Positions 1-7,875 of a stretch of 64,000 bases of DNA are shown here, in pieces. The notes under the pieces are model-generated. The model did not search any database, was not told the DNA's origin, and saw only the letters and a list, made by a program, of their open reading frames with translations. The translations under genes were made by a program, and so were the position numbers. The first letter of the stretch is position 1, and each line of letters opens with the position of its first letter. The stretch spans positions 1 to 64,000 of the forward strand of contig JAFEGA010000019.1 in the NCBI GenBank assembly GCA_018240285.1. The letters run 5' to 3'. Source of the stretch: Pseudomonadota bacterium (GTDB lineage Bacteria > Pseudomonadota > Gammaproteobacteria > Burkholderiales > Nitrosomonadaceae).

Positions 1-148
1 AAACAACCCTGAGAGTTCTTACACCTTACAAAACCCGGTTCAGGGTCCCTTGCTGATACTTTTATCGAATGTGTTATATTGAAGCATAGTTGATGTCTTT
101 TTAGTAAGAAAATGCAAATAGTTTGCTGTTTTTATTTGTTAATTTTAT

Positions 149-197
149 CTTTGACGCACTATATTGCGTCATTTTGAATATCGAATTAATTAGGTAT
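149..197 (+). promoter_or_regulatory. Palindromic upstream element, copy 1 (before the NACHT gene)
   Basis: A perfect dyad with 7-base arms TGACGCA and TGCGTCA, separated by CTATAT, lies at 152-171. It is followed by a second, imperfect dyad centred near 189 (half sites ATATCGAATT and AATTAGGTAT). The block from about 149 aligns with 25189-25235, upstream of another accessory gene, with most positions identical. It sits 93 bases before the ATG of the NACHT gene. The left arm overlaps a TTGACG that could serve as a -35 box, so an operator role is plausible but inferred. Confidence 0.45.
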
Positions 198-264
198 CAG
201 AAGGAAAGTGACAAGAAAATCATGTAATGCACAGTTGTGACGTGTATTTGCTATCGGAGGTAGC

Positions 265-2118
265 ATGATAGAACCAACCTCAGCCGGTGTCGCAGGGTGG
301 CTTTGGGAAAAGTACGGAGCAAATTTGCTTAGGACCTTGGGAGAAAAACTACAGGTAGGCTGGACCAAGATGAATTGGGCTGATCATGAACGTAAGTATA
401 GTCAGCATCTTCTCGCTGAACATAGCACTACAAAGTTACTCGGAAATCCAAAAGAGATTTGTCTAGATGAGATCTACACAGATGTCTACATCCTCGATCA
501 GATCAGTGCGTTTCGCCGCCTAGATGTTGAAGACATGAAGAAAGAGCAGTTCAATCGAACAGGCTTGCCAAGTTATGTCACAAGAAAACCTTTGCTGACC
601 ATCGCAGAAACTGCTCACCGTTTGTACATTCTCGGAAAACCCGGTGCAGGTAAATCCACTTTTCTTAAGAAAGTTGTTCGATTATGTTGTGATGGAAGTC
701 TGAACAAGACTGCGATCTTCATATCACTTAAACGCTGGAGTGATAGCAAATTAAGTCTTCTTGATTTCATTGCCAGGGAATTTGCAATTTGTGAGTTTCC
801 AGATGCGGCAATTTTCGTGCGAGAATTACTGGAATCGGGGGGTGCTATTGCTCTGTTCGATGGACTTGACGAAGTCCCAAACTTCGATCAGCAGAGAAGT
901 AGGGCGATAGCAATGGTTTCTGAGTTTTCTCGACAATATTCAAATACTCAGATAATGCTAACTTGCCGCACGGCGGCAACCGAGTATTCATTTGATCGCT
1001 TCACTTATGTCGAGATAGCGGACTTCACAAAGGACCAGCAGCGCTCATTCATTTCAAAGTGGTATGCCGATCACCCCGAAAGCCTCGAGCAACTCCTCAA
1101 TGAGTGGGAAAAAAGAGATAGTGAAGCACTCGTCGATCTAGCAAGAACACCACTCCTTTTGGCATTACTTTGCCTTGCATACGATGCCACGCTTACATTT
1201 CCCCGAAGGCGAGTTGAGCTATACGAAGAAGCTGTGAATGCACTTTTGCGAAAGTGGGACGCTTCACGCGAACTTTCTCGCGATATGATATACAAGAGTC
1301 TATCGCATAACCGGAAAGAGCAGATGCTTCGTCGTATTGCGCTAGAGACTTTTCGAACTGCAGATATTTTGATTCCGAAGAATCAAATTTGCCAATCGAT
1401 TGAAAGCTATCTTTCTGAGCTTCCGCCTGACGATGTTCGTAGTGGTATTGATGGGGAAGCTGTTCTGCGTGCCATGGAGGCGCAGCATGGACTTTTGATC
1501 GAGAGGGCGCACAACATCTATTCTTTCTCTCACTTGACTGTACACGAGTACTTCGCGGCAAAAAAGATTATCGAAAGCACGAAATCAGATGAAATAGTAG
1601 TTCTTATGCGAACTTATGCGGTTGATGATCAGTGGCGAGAGGTCATTCTAATGGTTTCGAGTCTCCTGGATGATGGTCGTTTCCTAATCGATTGCTTCGT
1701 ACAGATACTCGATGAGATTGCCAACGAAGAGAGAGATATTTCATCCTTCGTAAAGCTTGCTTTAACATCTGGGCAGAAGAAAAAAATTCGAGAAACAAGG
1801 TATTCAGGTAGCAGAAAAGAGAATGATTTGCCAGTAAAAGGTAACGCATTAATTATTGCCGAGGCATGCGTAACAATTGCCAGCAATATGCGTGTGCTTG
1901 GAGTCGAAGAAAGAATTGTCGAGATTCCGAGATTCATAGCTAGTGCAATTTATCGCGACCCGAGTTTGGTGACTAAAGTATTTGCGAAATCGCAGGCCGG
2001 TTCTCTGCACGCCAAAACTTTCTTCCGTCTAGCTGCGCTACTTACAGAATGCTTATTATTGGCAACACTTTACGATCGGCAGAAATATTTGCGTGAGCTC
2101 TTTGAGTTTAGAATTTAA
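265..2118 (+). CDS. NACHT-domain STAND ATPase (bacterial NLR-related protein)
   Basis: A 617-residue STAND-class NTPase. Walker A GKPGAGKST is at residues 124-132 and Walker B ALFDGLDEVP at 196-205; the double acidic LDE after the Walker B strand is typical of NACHT proteins. A TCRTA sensor-like motif follows near residue 239. The N-terminal ~115 residues form an all-helical region with a YTDVYILDQ-like stretch seen in NACHT-associated helical domains. After the ATPase comes a winged-helix-like region (FSHLTVHEYFAAKK, ~412) and ~200 helical residues without recognisable repeats. Start ATG 265 has GGAGG four bases upstream. Members of this class defend bacteria against phage; the effector part here is not identifiable, so the role is inferred. 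The gene is visibly AT-richer than mnmG and lies alone next to parS, which suggests acquisition. Confidence 0.85.
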   Translation: MIEPTSAGVAGWLWEKYGANLLRTLGEKLQVGWTKMNWADHERKYSQHLLAEHSTTKLLGNPKEICLDEIYTDVYILDQISAFRRLDVEDMKKEQFNRTGLPSYVTRKPLLTIAETAHRLYILGKPGAGKSTFLKKVVRLCCDGSLNKTAIFISLKRWSDSKLSLLDFIAREFAICEFPDAAIFVRELLESGGAIALFDGLDEVPNFDQQRSRAIAMVSEFSRQYSNTQIMLTCRTAATEYSFDRFTYVEIADFTKDQQRSFISKWYADHPESLEQLLNEWEKRDSEALVDLARTPLLLALLCLAYDATLTFPRRRVELYEEAVNALLRKWDASRELSRDMIYKSLSHNRKEQMLRRIALETFRTADILIPKNQICQSIESYLSELPPDDVRSGIDGEAVLRAMEAQHGLLIERAHNIYSFSHLTVHEYFAAKKIIESTKSDEIVVLMRTYAVDDQWREVILMVSSLLDDGRFLIDCFVQILDEIANEERDISSFVKLALTSGQKKKIRETRYSGSRKENDLPVKGNALIIAEACVTIASNMRVLGVEERIVEIPRFIASAIYRDPSLVTKVFAKSQAGSLHAKTFFRLAALLTECLLLATLYDRQKYLRELFEFRI

Positions 2119-2189
2119 CTTGCTCTTGAACTTCTGAGACATCTATAATTGCACCCTGATATTTCACCTTTTCGCTAACCATGCAAAAA

Positions 2190-2205
2190 GGTTTCACGTG
2201 AAACA
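2190..2205. promoter_or_regulatory. parS: parS centromere site (ParB binding)
   Basis: The 14-base perfect palindrome GTTTCACGTGAAAC is at 2191-2204. With its flanking bases it matches 15 of 16 positions of the conserved chromosomal parS (TGTTTCACGTGAAACA), the first base being G. It lies 52 bases before mnmG and within 4 kb of parA and parB, the usual origin-proximal arrangement. ParB is expected to load here and be moved by ParA. Confidence 0.92.
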
Positions 2206-2256
2206 TTCCAGTAAATATTCTTTCATATCATTCATGTTTTCAATGGCTTTAGTACA

Positions 2257-4155
2257 ATGAATCATCATTCGGATTTTGACATTATCGTGGTTGGCGGCGG
2301 GCATGCCGGAACGGAAGCGGCGCTGGCGGCGGCGCGGATGGGCTGCAAGACACTGTTGCTGACGCATAACATCGAAACCATCGGACAGATGTCGTGCAAT
2401 CCGTCTATCGGCGGTATCGGTAAGAGCCATTTGGTGAAGGAAATCGATGCGCTGGGCGGTGTGATGGGGATGGCGGCGGATGAGGCCGGGATTCAGTTTC
2501 GCGTGTTGAATTCGAGTAAAGGTCCGGCGGTGCGGGCAACGCGCGCGCAGGCCGACCGGGTTCTGTACAAGCAAGCGATCCGCAACCGTGTGGAGAATCA
2601 GCCAAATCTGCGGGTGATGCAGCAGGCGGTCGATGATTTGATCATCGAGCAAGATCGCGTGGTGGGAGTGGTGACGCAGTTGCAACTGAAGATACGCGCT
2701 CGCGCGGTGATTCTGACGGTCGGCACATTCCTGGCGGGATTGGCACATATCGGCAAAACGCATTTCAAGGCGGGCCGTGCCGGTGATCCACCGGCTTTAA
2801 CGCTAGCACAACGCTTGCGCGACATGGAGTTTCCGGCAGGCCGGCTGAAAACCGGCACGCCGCCACGCATCGACGGCCGCAGCATGGATTATTCCAAATT
2901 GCTGGAGCAGCCCGGCGATCAACCGGCGCCTTTTTTTTCGCTGATCGACAACGGCATTCAACATCCTCGCCAGATTTCATGCTGGATCACGCATACCAAT
3001 AGCGAAACGCACGACATCATCCGCGATGGCCTGGTCGATTCGCCGCTCTATACCGGGAAGATCGAAGGCGTCGGGCCGCGCTATTGCCCGTCGATTGAGG
3101 ACAAGGTGGTGCGGTTTTTCGAGCGCGCCTCGCACCAGATTTTTCTCGAGCCGGAAGGCTTGAACACGCATGAAATCTATCCGAACGGCATCTCGACCAG
3201 CTTGTCGTTCGATGTCCAAGTCAAGCTGATTCATTCGATTGCCGGACTGGAAAACGCGCATATCACGCGCCCCGGTTACGCCATCGAATACGATTATTTT
3301 GATCCGCGCAATTTGAAGCGTTCTCTGGAAACCAAAACCATCGAGAATTTGTTTTTTGCCGGACAAATCAACGGCACCACCGGTTACGAAGAAGCCGCTG
3401 CGCAAGGCTTGCTGGCGGGCATCAACGCAGTATTGAAAGTGCAAGGACGCGACGCTTGGTCGCCGCAGCGTCATGAAGCATACATCGGCGTGCTGGTCGA
3501 CGATTTGGTAACGTCCGGTGTGACCGAGCCGTACCGCATGTTCACCAGCCGCGCCGAATACCGCTTGCAATTGCGCGAGGATAACGCCGACTTGCGCTTG
3601 ACCGGAATCGGCAGAAAGCTTGGTCTGATAGACGATCGGCGCTGGGCCGCATTTTCCGCCAAGCAGGAGGCGATTATCAAGGAACAGCAGCGGCTCGATT
3701 CGATCCGCATTTTACCCGCCACGTTGCCGGAACAGGATGCCATCCGCGTGCTCGGCAAAGGGATCGAACGCGAATATACGTTGACCGAGTTATTAAAGCG
3801 TCCCGATGTGAATTATGCATCGTTGATGACATTGCCGGGCGCGGGTGAGGCGGTAGCAAGCGCGCAAGTCGCCGAGCAGGTGGAAATCCAAGCCAAATAT
3901 CACGGTTATATCCAGCGCCAGCAGGAAGAAGTGGCGCGTCAAGCGCAGTACGAAAATACGCTGCTACCGCAGGATATCGATTACCGCGTAGTGAAGGGAC
4001 TGTCGAGCGAAGTGCAGCAAAAACTCAATCAGCATAAGCCGGAAACCATCGGCCAAGCATCGCGCATTTCCGGTGTGACACCGGCGGCGATTTCGTTATT
4101 GCTGGTGCATTTGAAGCGCGGTTTTGCAGCTAATGACAAAAAACAGACCGCATGA
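2257..4155 (+). CDS. mnmG: tRNA uridine-5-carboxymethylaminomethyl modification enzyme MnmG (GidA)
   Basis: A 632-residue FAD protein of normal family length that, with MnmE, installs the carboxymethylaminomethyl group on U34 of certain tRNAs. The Rossmann FAD-binding motif [12 protein letters not shown] starts near residue 11. The [14 protein letters not shown] segment, the [12 protein letters not shown] segment and [16 protein letters not shown] are all diagnostic. The C-terminal helical domain that contacts tRNA and MnmE is complete. The next gene, rsmG, overlaps by four bases (ATGA), the classic gidA-gidB arrangement beside parAB. No strong Shine-Dalgarno sequence is visible before ATG 2257. 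Confidence 0.98.
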   Translation: MNHHSDFDIIVVGGGHAGTEAALAAARMGCKTLLLTHNIETIGQMSCNPSIGGIGKSHLVKEIDALGGVMGMAADEAGIQFRVLNSSKGPAVRATRAQADRVLYKQAIRNRVENQPNLRVMQQAVDDLIIEQDRVVGVVTQLQLKIRARAVILTVGTFLAGLAHIGKTHFKAGRAGDPPALTLAQRLRDMEFPAGRLKTGTPPRIDGRSMDYSKLLEQPGDQPAPFFSLIDNGIQHPRQISCWITHTNSETHDIIRDGLVDSPLYTGKIEGVGPRYCPSIEDKVVRFFERASHQIFLEPEGLNTHEIYPNGISTSLSFDVQVKLIHSIAGLENAHITRPGYAIEYDYFDPRNLKRSLETKTIENLFFAGQINGTTGYEEAAAQGLLAGINAVLKVQGRDAWSPQRHEAYIGVLVDDLVTSGVTEPYRMFTSRAEYRLQLREDNADLRLTGIGRKLGLIDDRRWAAFSAKQEAIIKEQQRLDSIRILPATLPEQDAIRVLGKGIEREYTLTELLKRPDVNYASLMTLPGAGEAVASAQVAEQVEIQAKYHGYIQRQQEEVARQAQYENTLLPQDIDYRVVKGLSSEVQQKLNQHKPETIGQASRISGVTPAAISLLLVHLKRGFAANDKKQTA

Positions 4156-4796
4156 GCCTGTTACCGCAGATCGAACAGTCTTTGCAGGCATTGGATATTC
4201 ATTTTGATGTTGCGATTGGCCAACTTGCGCAGCGTATCGAGCAGTATTTATTGCTGATCGAGAAATGGAACAAGATTCATAATCTGACCGCAATCCGCGA
4301 TCCGCGCGCCATGCTGACGCAGCATGTGCTGGATAGTTTGGCGGTGCTGCCGCATATTCACGGCCCGCATATTGTCGATGTCGGTACCGGCGCGGGACTG
4401 CCGGGCATTCCGATTGCGTTGGCGAGACCGGATTGGCAAATAACTTTGGTGGAAAGCAATCAGAAAAAAGCTGTTTTTCTGCAGCAAGTTAAAATTGAAC
4501 TGGCGTTACACAATGTGGAAATCATGGCGCGGCGCATTGAGGATGTCCGTTTGACCGGCACAGTCGATACCATTATCACGCGGGCGTTTTCCGAATTGGG
4601 TAAGTTTATGGCACTGACCCGCAATTTAGCTGCGGAACATGACGCGAACCGCCTTTGGGTGGCGATGAAGGCGGATTGTGCCGATAGTGAATTGAAACAA
4701 ATTGTTGATCCCTTTTATCTCGAAAAGATTATTTCGCTGACCGTGCCCGGATTGGATGCAGCCCGGCAGCTGGTGATCATCAAGCAACGGATTTGA
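4152..4796 (+). CDS. rsmG: 16S rRNA (guanine-527-N7)-methyltransferase RsmG (GidB)
   Basis: A 214-residue S-adenosylmethionine-dependent methyltransferase that makes m7G527 in 16S rRNA. The family signature [15 protein letters not shown] is near residues 38-52. The SAM-binding glycine motif [15 protein letters not shown] is near 75-89, and the [10 protein letters not shown] segment is near 140. The start codon overlaps the stop of mnmG (ATGA), so translation is probably coupled. Length is normal for the family. Confidence 0.97.
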   Translation: MSLLPQIEQSLQALDIHFDVAIGQLAQRIEQYLLLIEKWNKIHNLTAIRDPRAMLTQHVLDSLAVLPHIHGPHIVDVGTGAGLPGIPIALARPDWQITLVESNQKKAVFLQQVKIELALHNVEIMARRIEDVRLTGTVDTIITRAFSELGKFMALTRNLAAEHDANRLWVAMKADCADSELKQIVDPFYLEKIISLTVPGLDAARQLVIIKQRI

Positions 4797-4826
4797 TTCG
4801 GACCCAAATAATCTGGAGTGCATGCG

Positions 4827-5585
4827 ATGACAAAAATTCTAGCGATTGCGAATCAAAAAGGCGGGGTCGGAAAAACCACCACCAGCGTCAATCTGGCCGC
4901 CAGTCTGGCGGCGTCCGACATGGATGTGCTGCTGGTTGATCTCGATCCGCAAGCGAATGCCACGATGGGCAGCGGAACCGACAAGCAGATTGCCCGCACC
5001 ACAGTTTATCAGGTATTGCTGGGCGAAGCGCCGCTACAGGCGGCGCGCGTCACCAGTACGCAAGGAAAATACGATCTGGTTCCCGCTAATCGCGATTTGG
5101 CTGGCGCTGAAGTGGAAATGGTCGGTTTCGAGCGGCGCGAGGCGCGTCTCAGAGCTGCGTTGGAGCCGGTTCAGGACGAATACGACTATATTCTGATCGA
5201 TTGTCCGCCGGCATTGAACTTGCTGACTTTGAACGGTTTGTGCGCGGCGCACGCGGTGATGATTCCGATGCAATGCGAATATTATGCGCTGGAGGGCTTG
5301 AGCGATCTGGTCAATACCATCAAGCGCGTGCGCAGCTCGTTCAATCCATCGTTGCGCATCGAGGGATTGCTGCGCACCATGTTCGATCCGCGCAATATTC
5401 TGGCGCAGCAGGTTTCCGATCAGTTGCAGAAGCATTTTGGCGATAAAGTTTACCGTACCGTGATTCCGCGCAATGTGCGCTTGGCTGAAGCGCCGGGATT
5501 CGGTTTGCCGGTTTTGTATCACGATGGACAATCGAAAGGCGCGCAGGCTTATCTGGAATTGGCCAGAGAAATACTCAACGCGTAA
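4827..5585 (+). CDS. parA: Chromosome-partitioning ATPase ParA (Soj)
   Basis: A deviant-Walker ParA ATPase that drives segregation of ParB-parS complexes on the nucleoid. The start chosen is ATG 4827, giving MTKILAIANQKGG, with GGAG eight bases upstream; an in-frame ATG three codons earlier is less well placed. The motif KGGVGKTTTSVNLA with the signature lysine is at the N-terminus. DLDPQANAT and IDCPPALNLLT are the other nucleotide-binding motifs. At about 252 residues it is the chromosomal (short, no HTH) type. It lies 24 bases before parB and near parS. Confidence 0.97.
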   Translation: MTKILAIANQKGGVGKTTTSVNLAASLAASDMDVLLVDLDPQANATMGSGTDKQIARTTVYQVLLGEAPLQAARVTSTQGKYDLVPANRDLAGAEVEMVGFERREARLRAALEPVQDEYDYILIDCPPALNLLTLNGLCAAHAVMIPMQCEYYALEGLSDLVNTIKRVRSSFNPSLRIEGLLRTMFDPRNILAQQVSDQLQKHFGDKVYRTVIPRNVRLAEAPGFGLPVLYHDGQSKGAQAYLELAREILNA

Positions 5586-5609
5586 CCGTAACGGAAGGAA
5601 ACCGGCGAC

Positions 5610-6449
5610 ATGACAAAACAAAAAGGATTGGGGCGCGGATTGGATGCATTGCTGTCAGGCGACGGCAGCGCTGCGCTCGCCGAAGAATCATTGCGGAATA
5701 TCGCCATCGCCAAGTTGCAGCCCGGTAAATATCAGCCCAGAACCAACATGGATCAAGTAGCCTTAGCCGAGCTGGCCGAGTCGATCAAAGCGCAGGGCGT
5801 GATGCAGCCGATTTTGGCGCGGCCTATCGATACCGATCGCTATGAGATCATCGCCGGTGAACGCCGCTGGCGCGCCGCGCAATTGGCCGGATTAGCCGAA
5901 GTGCCAGTATTGATCCGTAAAGTTCCCGACGAATCGGCGCTGGCTATGTCGCTGATTGAAAACATTCAGCGCGAGAACCTGAATCCGCTCGAAGAGGCAC
6001 TGGGAATTCAGCGCTTGATCAACGAGTTCGGCATGACGCACCAGACCGCCGGGGAAGCGCTGGGCAATTCGCGCAGCACTATTTCCAATTTGCTGCGCTT
6101 GCTGAATCTGTCGGCACCGGTGCAGGAATTGATGATGCAGGGTAAAATCGATATGGGGCACGGTCGCGCCCTGCTGCCGCTGAATGCCGCGCAGCAGATC
6201 AAAATCGCCAATGCGATCGTGCAAAAACAACTGTCGGTGCGAGAAACTGAAAAGCTGGTCAATCAGATCGAACATCCGGTTGCAAAAAAAATAAAAAAGC
6301 CCGACCGCGATCTGTTGCGATTGCAGGAAGATGTTTCTGAGCGATTGGGCGCACAGGTGGCGATCAAGCCGAAAAAGAACGGCCAGGGCAATATCGTGAT
6401 TCACTATACCAGCTTGGATCAACTGGACGATATTCTCAGCAAATTTTGA
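5610..6449 (+). CDS. parB: Chromosome-partitioning protein ParB (Spo0J)
   Basis: A 279-residue ParB/Spo0J protein. The start MTKQKGLGRGLDALL is the typical ParA-interacting N-terminus. The CTP-binding sulfiredoxin-like fold follows, with IIAGERRWRAAQLAG (box II, around residues 78-92) and LIENIQRENLNPLEEA. A helix-turn-helix for parS lies around 135-165 (TAGEALGNSRSTISNLLRLL). The C-terminal ~60 residues form the dimerisation domain. GGAAGG stands upstream of ATG 5610. It presumably binds the parS site at 2190. Confidence 0.97.
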   Translation: MTKQKGLGRGLDALLSGDGSAALAEESLRNIAIAKLQPGKYQPRTNMDQVALAELAESIKAQGVMQPILARPIDTDRYEIIAGERRWRAAQLAGLAEVPVLIRKVPDESALAMSLIENIQRENLNPLEEALGIQRLINEFGMTHQTAGEALGNSRSTISNLLRLLNLSAPVQELMMQGKIDMGHGRALLPLNAAQQIKIANAIVQKQLSVRETEKLVNQIEHPVAKKIKKPDRDLLRLQEDVSERLGAQVAIKPKKNGQGNIVIHYTSLDQLDDILSKF

Positions 6450-6470
6450 AATGACCGAATAAGGAAAACT

Positions 6471-6653
6471 ATGGACGCACGATTATTGGATATTTTGGTC
6501 TGCCCGTTGTGCAAAGGGCCGCTGGTCTACAAAAAGGACGACAAGGAACTGATTTGCAAGCCGGACCGGCTGGCGTTTCAGATCAAGGATGGCATCCCGG
6601 TGATGCTGGCAGACGAAGCGCGCCGCATACCGGATGAAGTTGAAATTAAATAA
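6471..6653 (+). CDS. Trm112-like zinc-ribbon protein (UPF0434/YcaR family)
   Basis: A 60-residue protein starting [18 protein letters not shown], with the CPLC pair and a VMLADEAR motif characteristic of the Trm112/YcaR family. The bacterial role is unsettled; eukaryotic Trm112 activates methyltransferases. A second CxxC pair is absent, as in other short bacterial members. AAGGAAA precedes ATG 6471. It lies 21 bases after parB and 14 bases before the next gene, so it is probably part of the same transcript. Confidence 0.88.
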   Translation: MDARLLDILVCPLCKGPLVYKKDDKELICKPDRLAFQIKDGIPVMLADEARRIPDEVEIK

Positions 6654-6667
6654 GGCCGCGCCGCACC

Positions 6668-7636
6668 ATGAATACATCCATGACGCTTGAGCCGCGCGTT
6701 GCGGCTATTCTGGGCGCTTTGGTCGCCGATTCGGCGTCGTTGGGATTGCATTGGCTGTATGATGCCGAACGCATCGCGCAAATCGAGAAAACCAAGGGAT
6801 TGGTGTTTCTGCAACCGGATCCAAGCGATTATGCCGGTGTCAGTGGTTATTTCGCGCACGGCAAGAAGCAAGCAGGCGATTCATCGGCTTACGGCGAATT
6901 GTGTTTGCTGATGTTGCGGCACATTGCGCGGCACGGCAAATTCTATCGCGTCGATTACCAAAGCGAATATCGCAGCTATTTCGGTCCCGGCGGCGGGTAT
7001 CAAGGCTATATCGATTCGCCGACGCGGCTAACCCTGCAAACGCTGTTGCCGCTCAAACCGGAAGATTTTCCGCTGCAATCCGGCGCCGACGACGATCAGT
7101 TTGCCGCATTGGCGGCGTTGCCAGCCATTGTGGCGGCTCATCGTGAATCGCCAGACGCGCTGAACGCGAAAATCGAGCAAGCGGTGCGCTTGACCAATCA
7201 TAACGATACCGCCGTTGCGGCGGCGCAATATGCCGGATGCGCTTTGCTGGCGGTATTGAACGGCCAGCCGGTCCAGCAGGCATTGGCCGGTTCACTCCCG
7301 TTCGCGGGTGAGAAATTAAGGCCGCTGCTGGAAGAAGCATTGCAAGTAAAAACGCTGGACTGCGCGGCTGTTGCCAAGCGTTTCGGTAACGCCTGCCATG
7401 TGCCGCAAGGCTTGCCGGTGATCGCGCATATCGCCCAACACGCGCCCGATTACCGCAGTGCCATCGAAGAAAATATCCGCATTGGCGGCGATAGCTGCGG
7501 CCGCGCCATCATGCTCGGCGCCATCGTGGCTGCGCACATCTCGCAGCAAAACAGCTTGCATTCGATCCCGCTGGAATGGGCGGCAAAGCTGCGCAATTTG
7601 GCCAAAGTGGCGGATGCGATGGCGAGGCTGGCTTAA
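6668..7636 (+). CDS. ADP-ribosylglycohydrolase-family protein
   Basis: A 322-residue protein of the ADP-ribosylglycohydrolase (DraG/ARH) fold: AILGALVADSASLGLHW at the N-terminus, KQAGDSSAYGELCLL near residue 65, and IGGDSCGRAIMLGA near 272-285. In classical members the N-terminal motif is GxxxGDxxG and the C-terminal one is GGDTD; here both have lost acidic metal ligands (ADSASLG; GGDSCGR), so ADP-ribose hydrolysis is uncertain. A start at the second ATG (6680) is also possible, as no ribosome-binding site is clear. The TAA stop lies inside the first bases of the repeat element that begins at 7634. Confidence 0.8.
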   Translation: MNTSMTLEPRVAAILGALVADSASLGLHWLYDAERIAQIEKTKGLVFLQPDPSDYAGVSGYFAHGKKQAGDSSAYGELCLLMLRHIARHGKFYRVDYQSEYRSYFGPGGGYQGYIDSPTRLTLQTLLPLKPEDFPLQSGADDDQFAALAALPAIVAAHRESPDALNAKIEQAVRLTNHNDTAVAAAQYAGCALLAVLNGQPVQQALAGSLPFAGEKLRPLLEEALQVKTLDCAAVAKRFGNACHVPQGLPVIAHIAQHAPDYRSAIEENIRIGGDSCGRAIMLGAIVAAHISQQNSLHSIPLEWAAKLRNLAKVADAMARLA

Positions 7637-7779
7637 GGAAGCTCTGAAAAAGGTAGCGAGCGACAGCCAGGCAAGGCGGAATCAGGTGAAAAAGCGCAGT
7701 TTACGATGGGCAAATGAGCATTTTGAACATGATTTCAACGCAGCATGGCCGAGCGCAGTACTTTTTCAGAGCTTCCTTA
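7634..7779 (+). repeat. MITE-like element, copy A
   Basis: About 146 bp bounded by near-perfect inverted termini (TAAGGAAGCTCTGAAAAA on the left, its reverse complement on the right). The interior resembles the copies at 33507, 39364 and 60431 (shared GGCAAGGCGGAATCAGG and AAAAAGCGCAGTTTACGA). It has no coding capacity. Its left TAA is the stop codon of the preceding gene. It lies between convergent genes. Confidence 0.8.
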
Positions 7780-7875
7780 GATTATTTCAATGCAAGATAC
7801 ATCAGCGATGAAAACAATTTCACTCGAGGAATTTGGATAAATGCTGATCAAATGGGTATGGCGCTGTAAAGAACC

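Noticed and set aside
2119..2256. oriC between the NACHT gene and mnmG
   Set aside because: parS is present, but no cluster of DnaA boxes or AT-rich unwinding element was seen in this 138-base gap, and dnaA is not in the window.
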